Positions 7,081 to 15,353 of a DNA stretch of 34,083 nucleotides are shown one piece after another; the stretch's first letter is position 1; every line of letters starts with the position of its first letter. The stretch comes from a virus. Both the position numbers and the translations under genes were made by a program. Where the stretch lies: positions 1-34,083 of the IMG/VR virus record IMGVR_UViG_3300044974_000506; one strand, written 5' to 3'. Under the pieces are notes generated by a model that saw only the letters and a program-made list of their open reading frames with translations, was not told the origin of the DNA and did no database searches.

Positions 7081-10000
7081 GTAAAGCCACTTTCACGTTC
7101 GGTCGTTTCAATCCTCCAACAGAAGTTGGGCATGGTAAGTTGGTTTCTGCTGTCCAATCTCATGCAGAAAAGTCTGGCGGTAGCCATTATATTTTCCCAT
7201 CACATTCTCAAGATGCCAAGAAAAATCCATTGAGTCACGCTGATAAAGTTCATGCTATGAATAGGCTGTTTCCAAATGCGAATGTGGTTTCACAAGGAAA
7301 GGTTAGAACAGCAATCGATGCAATGAAGCATCTAGAAAAGAAAGGTCACACTAATGTGACAATGGTTGTTGGCTCAGATCGAGTTGCAGAGTTCCATGGA
7401 TTACTTTCTAAATACAGAAAGAAAGAATTTCCTGGAATCAAAAAGGTAAACGTTGTTTCAGCAGGTAATAGAGATCCTGATGCAGAAGGCGCAGAGGGAA
7501 TGTCTGCTTCTAAACTTCGCGGATTGGTTTCTGCAGGAAAGAAGGACGAATTCGTTTCACATTATAGCGACAAAAAATTAGGCGCACATATACATGATAG
7601 AGTAAAAGCAGGTTTACAAATGGAATCAACAAACCCTGTCGGCATTTTTCTACTTGGTGGTCCTGGAAGCGGGAAAGATTATGTTCTCAAGAACATTTTC
7701 TCTCGTTTCGATTTGACTGAAGTGCAAGCAGACCAAATTCTGAATGGAGTTGCATCAGAACTCTATGAGTCAAAGCAGAACATCGTCATCAATGGCGCGA
7801 ATGATCCAGAAAAGATTTCTGTGATTCAATCGATGCTTGAGGGATATGTTTTTGATTTCGTGCATGTAACTGTATCAAATAAAGTTTCTCGTTTGCGCAA
7901 TGAACAGCGCGAACAGCCAATTGACGAATCAAAGCGCATTGATAAGTTTCTCAAGGCAGAAAAACTTGCTCAGCAAACTGAAGCATATATCTTCAATAAC
8001 TCAATCAATCTAAACGAGTCATCAGAGTTTGAAAGAGTTTTCTTTGCTTCTCAAATCGAAAAACTTCTTGAGCGAATTGTTGAACTTGGTTTACCAATGC
8101 TTGAATCAGCAGAACCAAAAACTTTTTTGCACCTTCGCGAAAAGAAATTTCCTCCCGTCGCGAAGGACAAAGAAACAGGGCTTCCAAAAAAGTACGTTCG
8201 AGGTTTGAGCACTTCAACCGCAAAGGCACGTAAGACTCATTGGAAAAAGATGGGCAAGTTGTCAGATAAAGATCCAAGAGCGTATGAGCCAGCTCCTGGA
8301 GATGCAACTGCGAAAACAAAACCAAGCAAGCATACTATTGCTGTTCGTAAGATGATGGACGAACAGGTTTCAGGTAGTTTGAAAGTTCCACATACCGTAG
8401 AATCAATCGCTGAGAAACATAAAGTTTCAGTTGCTTCTATTATCGAAGCATTGAAGCGTGGTATGCAGGTTGAGATGGAACATACCAAAGACGAAGCAAC
8501 CGCAAAGATTATTGCACTCGCTCATCTCTGGGAAAAGCCAGATTACTATACATTGCTCGCAAAGATGGAGCAAGCAGAACCAATGACTGCTGCTGATCAC
8601 ATTGACGCAGAAAAGAAAATTCAAAGAGAACGAGATCGTCGTGACTGGAGAATTTTACATCATCAAAATCGTCACATCCATAAAGCAGCGATGGGCGAAG
8701 CAGCTGAAGATCTACCACCAAAACTACGTCGCGCACCAAGAAGTGGCAATATTACTCAGGTGATGGATAAGCGTCAAGAGACAGGTCGCGTTGAAGAATC
8801 AGATTCTTCACTCTCAGCAAAAGCCGCAAAGTCTGGTATTTCTGTTGGCACTCTTCGCAAAGTCTATAAGCGTGGAGTTGCTGCATGGAATTCTGGACAT
8901 CGTCCAGGAACGACACCACAACAGTGGGGTCACGCTCGTGTGAATTCTTATATCAATAAGGGCAAAACATATCACACTGCTGATAAAGACCTAAGAGAAG
9001 AACTAGAAAATATTGACGAACTATTCGAAATGCAATTAGTGGGCACGGACGAATACCGAAAGCATGCAATTGCAATGACCCCAGGACAAGACCAGGAGAT
9101 AGCAAATGCTTTCAGCACTAAAGCAACTACTCAAACCAAGGAATCAAATGAAGGTTGTGGTTGCGAAAATGACACAAATGCAGAAGTTGGAAATGGAAAT
9201 GGAGAAAGTGTTCCTCGACGCTTCAGAGATCTCAGAACAGAAGCCAAAAAAGAAAAGGAAGTTGGCGGAGACTCAACAGTAAATCTAGAACCTGTCTTTG
9301 ATCCAAAAAAGAAAAAGCCAAAGAACTCTCAAATAACACCTCCAACTCACACAGACGCAGCTCTTCAGGGATTGCCAGTTGCTTCTCGCTATACAGCATT
9401 CGAAGAAAAGCAGCCAAAGAAAGACTTCATGCCAACTCCTCGTCAAGTTCCACCTCCTCCAGGTGGTCATGACGTGCCAAAAGGATTCAAGCGAGTTCGC
9501 GATCACATCGCTGGCTGGAAACTTGTAAAGGAAGAAGATAAAGAAGTTACTCTTGAGGAAGCAGTTCAATATCACCTCGAGAACAAAATCTCATTTACTG
9601 AGAATGTTTTCCGCCCAGGATCAGAAATGTTCTTTGATATGATCAGCGAAGCCAAGCGTCTTTATAAAGAAGGCAGTTATGAGCCAAAAGATGACTGGGA
9701 AAGAGACATGCTCAATTCAGACATCGGCGAGATCGCAGAGTTTGAAGGTCAACAAGTTGTTCTTGACTATCCTGTTCAGGAAGGTCTAGAAGAATGCTGG
9801 AAGGGTTATACTCAACGCGGAATGAAGAAGAAGGGCGATAAGATGGTCCCCAACTGCGTTCCTGTGAACGAAGCCGATGATCCAACAAAAGGTAAGGGTA
9901 TCGGCAAGCCATGGCAAGAAGGCGGTGGTGGTGCTGTTTATGTTCGAGTTGGCGACGGGGTCCGTAAAGTCAGTTTCAGTAAGTCTGGAATGAAGAAAAA

Positions 10001-10136
10001 GTATATGGATCCTGCAGCAACTCGCTCTTTTGTCGCTCGCCATCGTTGTTTGACGAACACGGATAAAACCAGCGCATCCTACTGGGCATGCCGTTGGCCA
10101 CGTTTCTTCAGCAATTCAGGTAAGACATGGTGGTAA
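7077..10136 (+). CDS. Giant mosaic protein: nucleotidylyltransferase, P-loop kinase and several small phage modules
   Basis: A 1019-residue chain of distinct modules. Residues 1-180 form a nucleotidylyltransferase resembling NMN adenylyltransferases: GRFNPPTEVGH near the start is the HIGH-type motif and SASKLR (about 143-148) is the second signature. Residues 190-345 contain a Walker A, Gly194-Gly-Pro-Gly-Ser-Gly-Lys200-Asp, as in small kinases. After that come short blocks I recognise as recurring separately in aquatic phage proteins: KKYVRGLSTSTAKARKTHWK, a DUF5661-like block (VEMEHTKDEATAKIIALAHL), GHRPGTTPQQWGHARVNSYI, LVGTDEYRKHAIAMTPGQ, FTENVFRPGSEMFFD, ECWKGYTQRGMKKKG (Cys907) and a C-terminal RHRC...YWACRW block. 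The first two domains could act in NAD or nucleotide metabolism; the rest is unknown. It may be packaged or processed like its neighbours. Confidence 0.8.
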   Translation: MSKATFTFGRFNPPTEVGHGKLVSAVQSHAEKSGGSHYIFPSHSQDAKKNPLSHADKVHAMNRLFPNANVVSQGKVRTAIDAMKHLEKKGHTNVTMVVGSDRVAEFHGLLSKYRKKEFPGIKKVNVVSAGNRDPDAEGAEGMSASKLRGLVSAGKKDEFVSHYSDKKLGAHIHDRVKAGLQMESTNPVGIFLLGGPGSGKDYVLKNIFSRFDLTEVQADQILNGVASELYESKQNIVINGANDPEKISVIQSMLEGYVFDFVHVTVSNKVSRLRNEQREQPIDESKRIDKFLKAEKLAQQTEAYIFNNSINLNESSEFERVFFASQIEKLLERIVELGLPMLESAEPKTFLHLREKKFPPVAKDKETGLPKKYVRGLSTSTAKARKTHWKKMGKLSDKDPRAYEPAPGDATAKTKPSKHTIAVRKMMDEQVSGSLKVPHTVESIAEKHKVSVASIIEALKRGMQVEMEHTKDEATAKIIALAHLWEKPDYYTLLAKMEQAEPMTAADHIDAEKKIQRERDRRDWRILHHQNRHIHKAAMGEAAEDLPPKLRRAPRSGNITQVMDKRQETGRVEESDSSLSAKAAKSGISVGTLRKVYKRGVAAWNSGHRPGTTPQQWGHARVNSYINKGKTYHTADKDLREELENIDELFEMQLVGTDEYRKHAIAMTPGQDQEIANAFSTKATTQTKESNEGCGCENDTNAEVGNGNGESVPRRFRDLRTEAKKEKEVGGDSTVNLEPVFDPKKKKPKNSQITPPTHTDAALQGLPVASRYTAFEEKQPKKDFMPTPRQVPPPPGGHDVPKGFKRVRDHIAGWKLVKEEDKEVTLEEAVQYHLENKISFTENVFRPGSEMFFDMISEAKRLYKEGSYEPKDDWERDMLNSDIGEIAEFEGQQVVLDYPVQEGLEECWKGYTQRGMKKKGDKMVPNCVPVNEADDPTKGKGIGKPWQEGGGGAVYVRVGDGVRKVSFSKSGMKKKYMDPAATRSFVARHRCLTNTDKTSASYWACRWPRFFSNSGKTWW

Positions 10137-10142
10137 AAAGAA

Positions 10143-10424
10143 GTGAACAAGCCATATTTGGAAGAAAAACTAAATAATTGGACGTTTGTTCGAACTTTTC
10201 GTCATAATGTTTTGAGTGATGAACTAGTGTGGCATCGTGACGAAAAAGGTAGATATATTGAGGTTTTAGAGGGTAGTGGTTGGGAAATTCAATACGAAAA
10301 TAAACTACCTCAAAAACTTTATAAAGGAGATCGGTTTTTTATCCCTGAGAAAACCTATCATAGAATAAAACGGGGAACGACTGATTTGATCGTAAAGATC
10401 GAGGAATTTGATGGAATATCATAA
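10143..10424 (+). CDS. Small cupin-fold protein
   Basis: A 93-residue protein starting at GTG (10143), 6 bases after the upstream stop. It reads as a single cupin barrel: WHRDEKGRYIEVLEGSGW corresponds to cupin motif 1 and YKGDRFFIPEKTYHRI to motif 2 (Gly-Asp-x-x-x-Ile-Pro-x-x-x-x-His). At least two histidines are available for metal or ligand binding, fewer than a classic metal cupin site. Cupins cover enzymes and sugar-binding proteins, so no reaction is assigned. The ribosome-binding site is weak (AAGAAG). The gene overlaps the following Dps gene by 14 bases. CTAAATA at 10170 lies inside this gene and is probably chance. Confidence 0.7.
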   Translation: MNKPYLEEKLNNWTFVRTFRHNVLSDELVWHRDEKGRYIEVLEGSGWEIQYENKLPQKLYKGDRFFIPEKTYHRIKRGTTDLIVKIEEFDGIS

Positions 10425-10902
10425 TCTTGTAGAACAAGCAGAAACGATGATAAATGAGCAAGCCGAACCTGCTCTTATCGACGCATTGACTAACGTAATG
10501 TCAGATGCATTTGTTTTCTATTTCAAAGCCCATTCCTTTCACTGGAATGTCACTGGCAAAGACTTCCCTCAGTTACATGATTTCTTCGGTAAAATTTATG
10601 AAAATACTTTTAGTAAGATAGATGATCTTGCTGAACACATTCGTGCATTGAATGCTCCTGCTCCAATGAATCTTGCGAGTATTGTTGCAAAATCTAAAAT
10701 TATGGAAAACAAAGACCCATTGACTGCAATGGAAATGGTCGCTGCTCTCGAAGCAGATAATACCAAAGTTCTTGCTGGTCTTTTGGCATGTGCAAAAATG
10801 GCAGAAGCCGCAGATGAAATTGGACTAAATGATTTCCTAACACAACTCTATGATGAACACAAGAAACTTGCTTGGATGTTGTCATCAACACTAAAGGGCT
10901 AA
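10411..10902 (+). CDS. dps: Dps/ferritin-like DNA-protecting protein
   Basis: Dps proteins form hollow dodecamers that oxidise and store iron and shield DNA from peroxide damage. The 163-residue length is typical. All four ferroxidase ligands can be placed with the spacing of known Dps proteins: His44 in SFHWNVTG, His56 in LHDFF (12 later), Asp71 (15 later) and Glu75 (4 later) in KIDDLAEHI. The ATG at 10411 is preferred to the upstream TTG at 10408 because GAGG (10401-10404) is then six bases away. The N-terminal ~20 residues include INEQAEPA, resembling the Ile-x-Glu sites seen in neighbouring genes. It sits among late, probable virion genes, so it might be packaged with the genome or might protect DNA in the infected cell. 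Confidence 0.85.
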   Translation: MEYHNLVEQAETMINEQAEPALIDALTNVMSDAFVFYFKAHSFHWNVTGKDFPQLHDFFGKIYENTFSKIDDLAEHIRALNAPAPMNLASIVAKSKIMENKDPLTAMEMVAALEADNTKVLAGLLACAKMAEAADEIGLNDFLTQLYDEHKKLAWMLSSTLKG

Positions 10903-10905
10903 TCA

Positions 10906-13900
10906 ATGGCAGTCAAAATTCCAACAAAACTCCACACAATGTCACCAACCTTTCAAAAGGCTTGGTATAAAAGAAACAAGATGGAGTTGCCTGCTCATTT
11001 GACTGGATCAGTCAAACAGGCATCAAAAGAAGTCAAGCCGTCAGAAAGAGCGAAAGCACTTCAAGCCAAGAGCCTCAAAGCCTACGGTGCTACAAAAGGA
11101 TTGAAGGTTGGTGGCGAGCATGGTAGCGGTGAGATGAAAGATACCATCGCTCCATTGACGCGCGATCAGCATTCTAAAGTTCAGGCTGCAGCAAGAGCAG
11201 CCAAAGCAGCAGAAAAAACAGCAGCACCAAAAAGAGAGCCAATCAAATCAAAAGAAGATCGTCTCAATTTCCTGAAGAAAACCTTTTCAAAGTCAAAGTC
11301 AGAAAAGAGACAAGCAAGATTTGATATTCCAACTGTAGATCCAGATAACGAAGGTCATGATGATTTAAGAGATGTTCATCAGTCATTGCATATTCGTAAA
11401 GGCACATATTCTGAAGCAACAGATCGTATGGCGTTAATAATGAATGAAGCATCAAAAGCAGAAGCAGAAAAACTTCTTGGTGGTCCAGTCAAAACAAGAA
11501 CAGGAACTGAGCCAAAAGGTAAACTTCCACTCGGATTTCGCCAAGCACGCAATCTAGCACGCAAGGCAATGAAAACAGGCAAAACAGTCACAGAATCTAC
11601 CATAGAGGTAAACGAAATGTCGTCACACGGTAAAGCACTCGCCAAAGCAATTATGGCAAAACAATCAAAGCATCCAATTGCTCAACAAATGGGTGAAGCA
11701 GTGAAAGATCAAGCCGATGTTGGTGAGTATGATTACGAAGGTGACATGGCAAAGTCTCAATTGCGTAGCATTATGGCAAATTCAAAGCGTATGCATGATA
11801 TGCTCGAAGATACCACAAATCTTCCTGAGTGGGTGCAGAGCAAGATTACTCTTGCTGAGGATTATATCCTTACTGCTGCCAACTATATGGAAGGTGAGAT
11901 GAACGAAGAAGTCGAGCAGATTTATGAGGGAAAAGCACATGACCGAATCACAGCTGGATTGAAAGATGAGAACAAAAATGTGCGAGTCGATGCAATCCTA
12001 CACCCAAAGGCAACACCAGAACACATCTCGATTGCGTTAAAAGATGAACACCCACATGTGCGCGAGGCTGCAATTAGACATCGAAATGCAACACCAGAAC
12101 ATATTTCGGCTGCGTTGAAAGATGATCATATGAGTGTGCGCAAGGCTGCAATCAAAAACCGAAATGCGTCATCAGAAAATATTTCGGCTGCGTTGAAAGA
12201 TGGAGACATTTATACGCGAATGAATGCAATCAAACATCGAAATGTAAAACCAGAGCACATTGCGATTGCGTTAAAAGATAAAGAATCATATGTGCGTGAT
12301 GCTGCAAAAAATAGAATGAAAAAGGAAGAAGTCTTCACTGAAGAAGAGTCAATTGAAGAAGCCAAGCAAGTAGATCACGCTAAAACTGTCGCAAATTCTC
12401 TTGCAGCGACCCATCCAAACTTTAGAGTTTCATCATACAATGGTGATCATGGAAGAGCACATGTTGTTCACCACAAGTCCGATACCAGAAATTTCAAAAA
12501 TGGTGAACAACTTATGGGTCCAAATATTCAATTGCAACACAATCATAAGACAAACAAAGTTCATATGGAAATGCAAGGGGATTATGATAATGTGCCTGAT
12601 CGCGATGAAGAAACACATCATCCAGATAAAGCACATGAAGCTGCGCACAAAATGTTCAAACCAGCCATTGATTTGATACACAAAACAGATAAAAAGACAA
12701 CTAATGAAGAAGTCGAGCAGATGGATGAGGGTATTATCCTCGAGGGTAATCTGTCAATCCGCGCACTTTACAATAAGTATGCTGATCATTATACCAGTTC
12801 TGAAGGTAATTCAGCAAAACGCGCTGATGCAGTAGAAAAAACAATCACTAAAGTTCATGGTCCTGAAGTTATGAATCATCTCAAAAAGGCAGTTAAGGCT
12901 AATTTGAGAAATGATATGGACCAAGAAGAAAACCATTTTGAAAGAGCTAGAAATGCTGCTGAGAAATCTGGATCTGATCGTGTTAACGCTACAGTTGGCA
13001 AAAACCGTTCGAAGTTCAGAAAAGAAGAAGTTGAATTAGATGAGAGCCACGGAGCTGAGAAGCTCGGCGATATGCTAGAATCAGACGCCGACCACGAAAC
13101 TAAGATGAAGCGCATTAAAATTGCACCAACTGCTCATCTAAAGTATCTACACAAATATAACATGGGATATTCTGGCGGTGGTGACCATCCTATGATTAAG
13201 CACATTAAAGATGAACTAAAAAATCGTAAGATGAAAAACGAAGAAGTCGAGCAGATGGATGAAGCAATCAGAGGTTATATTCAAAGTGAACCTGGTAATG
13301 AAGATGGCAGAGCAGTTCGTCGTCCTGCTGATCAAGCAGAACGAGATCAGTTAGCCAGAAATCTTATTGCGAATAGAAAATATAATTTAGGGAAAAAGAT
13401 TGGCAAAAAATCTGGGTCAGTCCGAAAAAATGCAGCAGGCATGACACCTTCGCAAAAAATATCTACGGCACTTCGTTCTCCAGAGGCATCAAAAAAGTTG
13501 GATCCTAAAGAGTTCCCATATATGCCAAAGAACGCCAAAATTACACCATTTTTGTCAAAAGAAGATGTTGAACTTGAAGAAGGCAAAATTGCCAAGGCAC
13601 TTGCCGTTGGTGCATTATCTCTCGCTTCAATGGGTGCAAAAGCCCACTCTGATACAACAAAGTCAGTTGCTGATCTAGCCAGAGAAAGACCTGCTGTCGC
13701 CAGCCTATTGAATAAGATTGGCGCACAGGGTCAAGTTCCTGCTTCAGATAAGCGTGCTGCTGAACTTCAAAGAAAACAAGATCAAGAAATGCCAGCTTCT
13801 GAACGTCGTGCAAAAGAACTAAAGAAGGAAGAAGTTGAGCAGGTATCTGAGAAAGCACCTCCAGGTGCAAAGTATGAGCGTATGGTCAAACATATCAAGT

Positions 13901-14244
13901 CAGGATATGCAAAGGGTGGATTGACTCCAAAAGAAAAGTCAATTGCTTATGCAACTGCTTGGAAGGCTTATAAAAAGAACGAAGAAGTAGAGCAAGTTGA
14001 GGAGAAATATGAGAATAATCCTCTAATCCCACCAAGACCAAATAAGGCTGTTGGTCTCAAACCTTCTCAATTAGCAAAGAAACCTGCTATGGCTGCAGAA
14101 GCAGCAGAAGGATCAACTCCAATAACTCCAAAGGAAAAGGAACTCGCTGCACATCATGGTGATAAAAATAAAATCACATACGGTGATGTAATCAAAGCAC
14201 GTCTAAAATCAGTCGCTCAAAAGGCAATGAAGGCAGGTAAGTAA
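10906..14244 (+). CDS. Giant modular protein with repeated protease-type linkers; candidate head-cargo polyprotein
   Basis: A 1112-residue, very basic, soluble protein. It consists of dissimilar blocks separated by a repeated linker of the form (K/N)-E-E-V-E-(Q/L)-x-x-E followed by Gly, Ala, Ser or Lys. Linker ends are at Glu341, 485 (SIEE/A), 608, 613, 713, 786, 892, 982 and 1033, giving pieces of roughly 50-145 residues. The Leu/Ile/Met-x-Glu before a small residue matches the type of site cut by T4 prohead protease gp21. Residues 351-471 are five HEAT-like repeats of 26 residues. Residues 983-1020 (KAPPGAKYERMVKHIKSGYA onwards) form a block I recognise as recurring in aquatic phage proteins. 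An Ala/Lys-rich N-terminus (1-240) could bind DNA. The gene starts 3 bases after the Dps stop. Processing is an inference. Confidence 0.8.
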   Translation: MAVKIPTKLHTMSPTFQKAWYKRNKMELPAHLTGSVKQASKEVKPSERAKALQAKSLKAYGATKGLKVGGEHGSGEMKDTIAPLTRDQHSKVQAAARAAKAAEKTAAPKREPIKSKEDRLNFLKKTFSKSKSEKRQARFDIPTVDPDNEGHDDLRDVHQSLHIRKGTYSEATDRMALIMNEASKAEAEKLLGGPVKTRTGTEPKGKLPLGFRQARNLARKAMKTGKTVTESTIEVNEMSSHGKALAKAIMAKQSKHPIAQQMGEAVKDQADVGEYDYEGDMAKSQLRSIMANSKRMHDMLEDTTNLPEWVQSKITLAEDYILTAANYMEGEMNEEVEQIYEGKAHDRITAGLKDENKNVRVDAILHPKATPEHISIALKDEHPHVREAAIRHRNATPEHISAALKDDHMSVRKAAIKNRNASSENISAALKDGDIYTRMNAIKHRNVKPEHIAIALKDKESYVRDAAKNRMKKEEVFTEEESIEEAKQVDHAKTVANSLAATHPNFRVSSYNGDHGRAHVVHHKSDTRNFKNGEQLMGPNIQLQHNHKTNKVHMEMQGDYDNVPDRDEETHHPDKAHEAAHKMFKPAIDLIHKTDKKTTNEEVEQMDEGIILEGNLSIRALYNKYADHYTSSEGNSAKRADAVEKTITKVHGPEVMNHLKKAVKANLRNDMDQEENHFERARNAAEKSGSDRVNATVGKNRSKFRKEEVELDESHGAEKLGDMLESDADHETKMKRIKIAPTAHLKYLHKYNMGYSGGGDHPMIKHIKDELKNRKMKNEEVEQMDEAIRGYIQSEPGNEDGRAVRRPADQAERDQLARNLIANRKYNLGKKIGKKSGSVRKNAAGMTPSQKISTALRSPEASKKLDPKEFPYMPKNAKITPFLSKEDVELEEGKIAKALAVGALSLASMGAKAHSDTTKSVADLARERPAVASLLNKIGAQGQVPASDKRAAELQRKQDQEMPASERRAKELKKEEVEQVSEKAPPGAKYERMVKHIKSGYAKGGLTPKEKSIAYATAWKAYKKNEEVEQVEEKYENNPLIPPRPNKAVGLKPSQLAKKPAMAAEAAEGSTPITPKEKELAAHHGDKNKITYGDVIKARLKSVAQKAMKAGK
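11905..14004 (+). repeat. Dispersed linker repeat (GAAGAAGTCGAGCAGATGGA type)
   Basis: Near-identical copies of about 24 bases lie at 11905-11928, 12706-12729 and 13240-13263. More diverged ones are at 13024-13044, 13561-13581, 13828-13851 and 13981-14004. All are in the same frame and encode Glu-Glu-Val-Glu-Gln/Leu-x-x-Glu between unrelated modules. A related stretch is found near the 3' end of the 1018-residue gene (22435). They could be conserved for the protein (cleavage or flexible linker) or act as DNA homology for shuffling modules. Confidence 0.7.
11956..12318 (+). repeat. Five tandem 78-bp units encoding HEAT-like repeats
   Basis: In-frame units begin at 11956, 12034, 12112, 12190 and 12268, exactly 78 bases (26 residues) apart. 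Each begins with Ala/Gly-Leu-Lys-Asp and continues with a pattern such as VREAAIRHRNATPEHIS, which forms a helix pair of HEAT or variant-leucine-rich type. The units differ at many bases, so they are old duplications, and the last is partial. Such repeats usually make a curved binding surface. Confidence 0.85.
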
Positions 14245-14245
14245 A

Positions 14246-14878
14246 ATGAAATATATCGTAGAACTAAAATACACAAATCCTGGACATGAACACATTTCAT
14301 TGCGCCGTCGCGTTGATTCCGTTGCTCGTGTAGTTGAGGCTTCAAACGAAGAAGAAGCCATCAATCGTGCAGCAAATCAACAACGTGCTCTTGGTTTCAA
14401 AATTCAAGAAGCAAAGGTTATCAACGAGGAGCAACGCACAACCACATTTCCAATAGGTGGCGGTGTAGTCAATCTTCCTAAGAATCTACCATCAGAAAAA
14501 GATGGCACTGCAAAACTTTATGATCCAGAGAAGCACGACAAGAAACTTTCTCCTCCAGCGATGATGAAGAAGGAAGAAGTTGGTGCTGATAAGCGTGATG
14601 CTGGTTACAAGATGTCACCAGCTGTTCGTAAGGCACAAGGTGAGTCTGATAGACTTTCAAAAGTAGTCAAACCAGTCCAGGCTGGAACTCTTGCTGCTGT
14701 CCATAAGTCTATGGAACGCACAATGGAACGCAATATGAAGAAAGAAGCAGCAGATCCAGGTTCTATGAGGGTTGTAAATAAGAAGGTGAAGGCTGCTGAT
14801 AAGATGATCAGCGCAGCAAAGAAAGCTGCTACTGTGAATCTTGAGCCAGAACTAAAGATTACGCGACCAATGGTCTAA
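14246..14878 (+). CDS. Basic phage protein of unknown function
   Basis: A 210-residue protein. Residues 1-60 could form a small alpha/beta domain (MKYIVELKYTNPGHEHISLR onwards). The remainder is low-complexity, Lys/Ala-rich and probably disordered, with KKEEVGADK resembling the linker repeat of the upstream giant protein. The ending ATVNLEPEL also echoes a STVNLEPV stretch in the 7077-10136 protein, so these genes share short pieces. The start follows the previous stop by one base, so coupling is likely. No enzymatic motif, signal peptide or membrane segment is seen. A role as a virion-associated protein is suggested only by its neighbours. Confidence 0.7.
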   Translation: MKYIVELKYTNPGHEHISLRRRVDSVARVVEASNEEEAINRAANQQRALGFKIQEAKVINEEQRTTTFPIGGGVVNLPKNLPSEKDGTAKLYDPEKHDKKLSPPAMMKKEEVGADKRDAGYKMSPAVRKAQGESDRLSKVVKPVQAGTLAAVHKSMERTMERNMKKEAADPGSMRVVNKKVKAADKMISAAKKAATVNLEPELKITRPMV

Positions 14879-14888
14879 GAGAATCATA

Positions 14889-15350
14889 ATGCTAAATTTC
14901 AAACAATATATCAATGAACAGGTCGATAATGTAATCGACACCGATGACCGTCGTCTAGAAAATAATCTAGATGCGTTCAACGATGAATTAGATACATTGA
15001 CCGATAAGCCATATCAAAACGCTCCAGTATTTCTTGCGCAATTGCGTGGAGTTTGTGAGCGTCATGGTATTCAGATCCCACAATCAGCAACTACCGAGTT
15101 TTTGAATCTTGGTGCTGAATTGGTCTACTCTCTTGGAACATCAGGGAAGTATCTCTATATCGTTTTTGATACAAACGATGCAGATGGATTTGTCGATGGT
15201 TACGCTCAAGTCGTAAGCAGCGATGAACTCGATGATTTGATGGGCATGACTGGTGAAGAATTGGCTGCAGAGCGCGAAGCAATCACCATGCGTCCATCAA
15301 CATGGTATGCAAAAAGAGATGACGACTCAGGAAACGATAGCGAATACTAA
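14889..15350 (+). CDS. Acidic protein with capsid-targeting-like N-terminus
   Basis: A 153-residue, strongly acidic protein beginning MLNFKQYINEQ, close to the first residues of the 5938 gene product and to T4 internal-protein targeting peptides. Ile-Asn-Glu/Gln fits the gp21 preference for Ile/Leu-x-Glu. At DNA level the two starts share TTTCAAACA(G/A)TATAT. The middle (residues 75-120) alternates hydrophobic and acidic residues (YLYIVFDTNDADGF), consistent with a small folded domain, and the tail is Asp/Ser-rich. No function is recognised. It lies 10 bases after the previous gene and 3 before the next. Confidence 0.7.
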   Translation: MLNFKQYINEQVDNVIDTDDRRLENNLDAFNDELDTLTDKPYQNAPVFLAQLRGVCERHGIQIPQSATTEFLNLGAELVYSLGTSGKYLYIVFDTNDADGFVDGYAQVVSSDELDDLMGMTGEELAAEREAITMRPSTWYAKRDDDSGNDSEY

Positions 15351-15353
15351 TTT

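Noticed and set aside
10170-10176. CTAAATA as a late promoter inside the cupin gene
   Set aside because: No gene start with suitable spacing follows; the match is expected by chance in AT-rich sequence.
11956-12318. CRISPR-like array
   Set aside because: The 78-bp periodicity is coding, in frame, without conserved short repeats and unique spacers.
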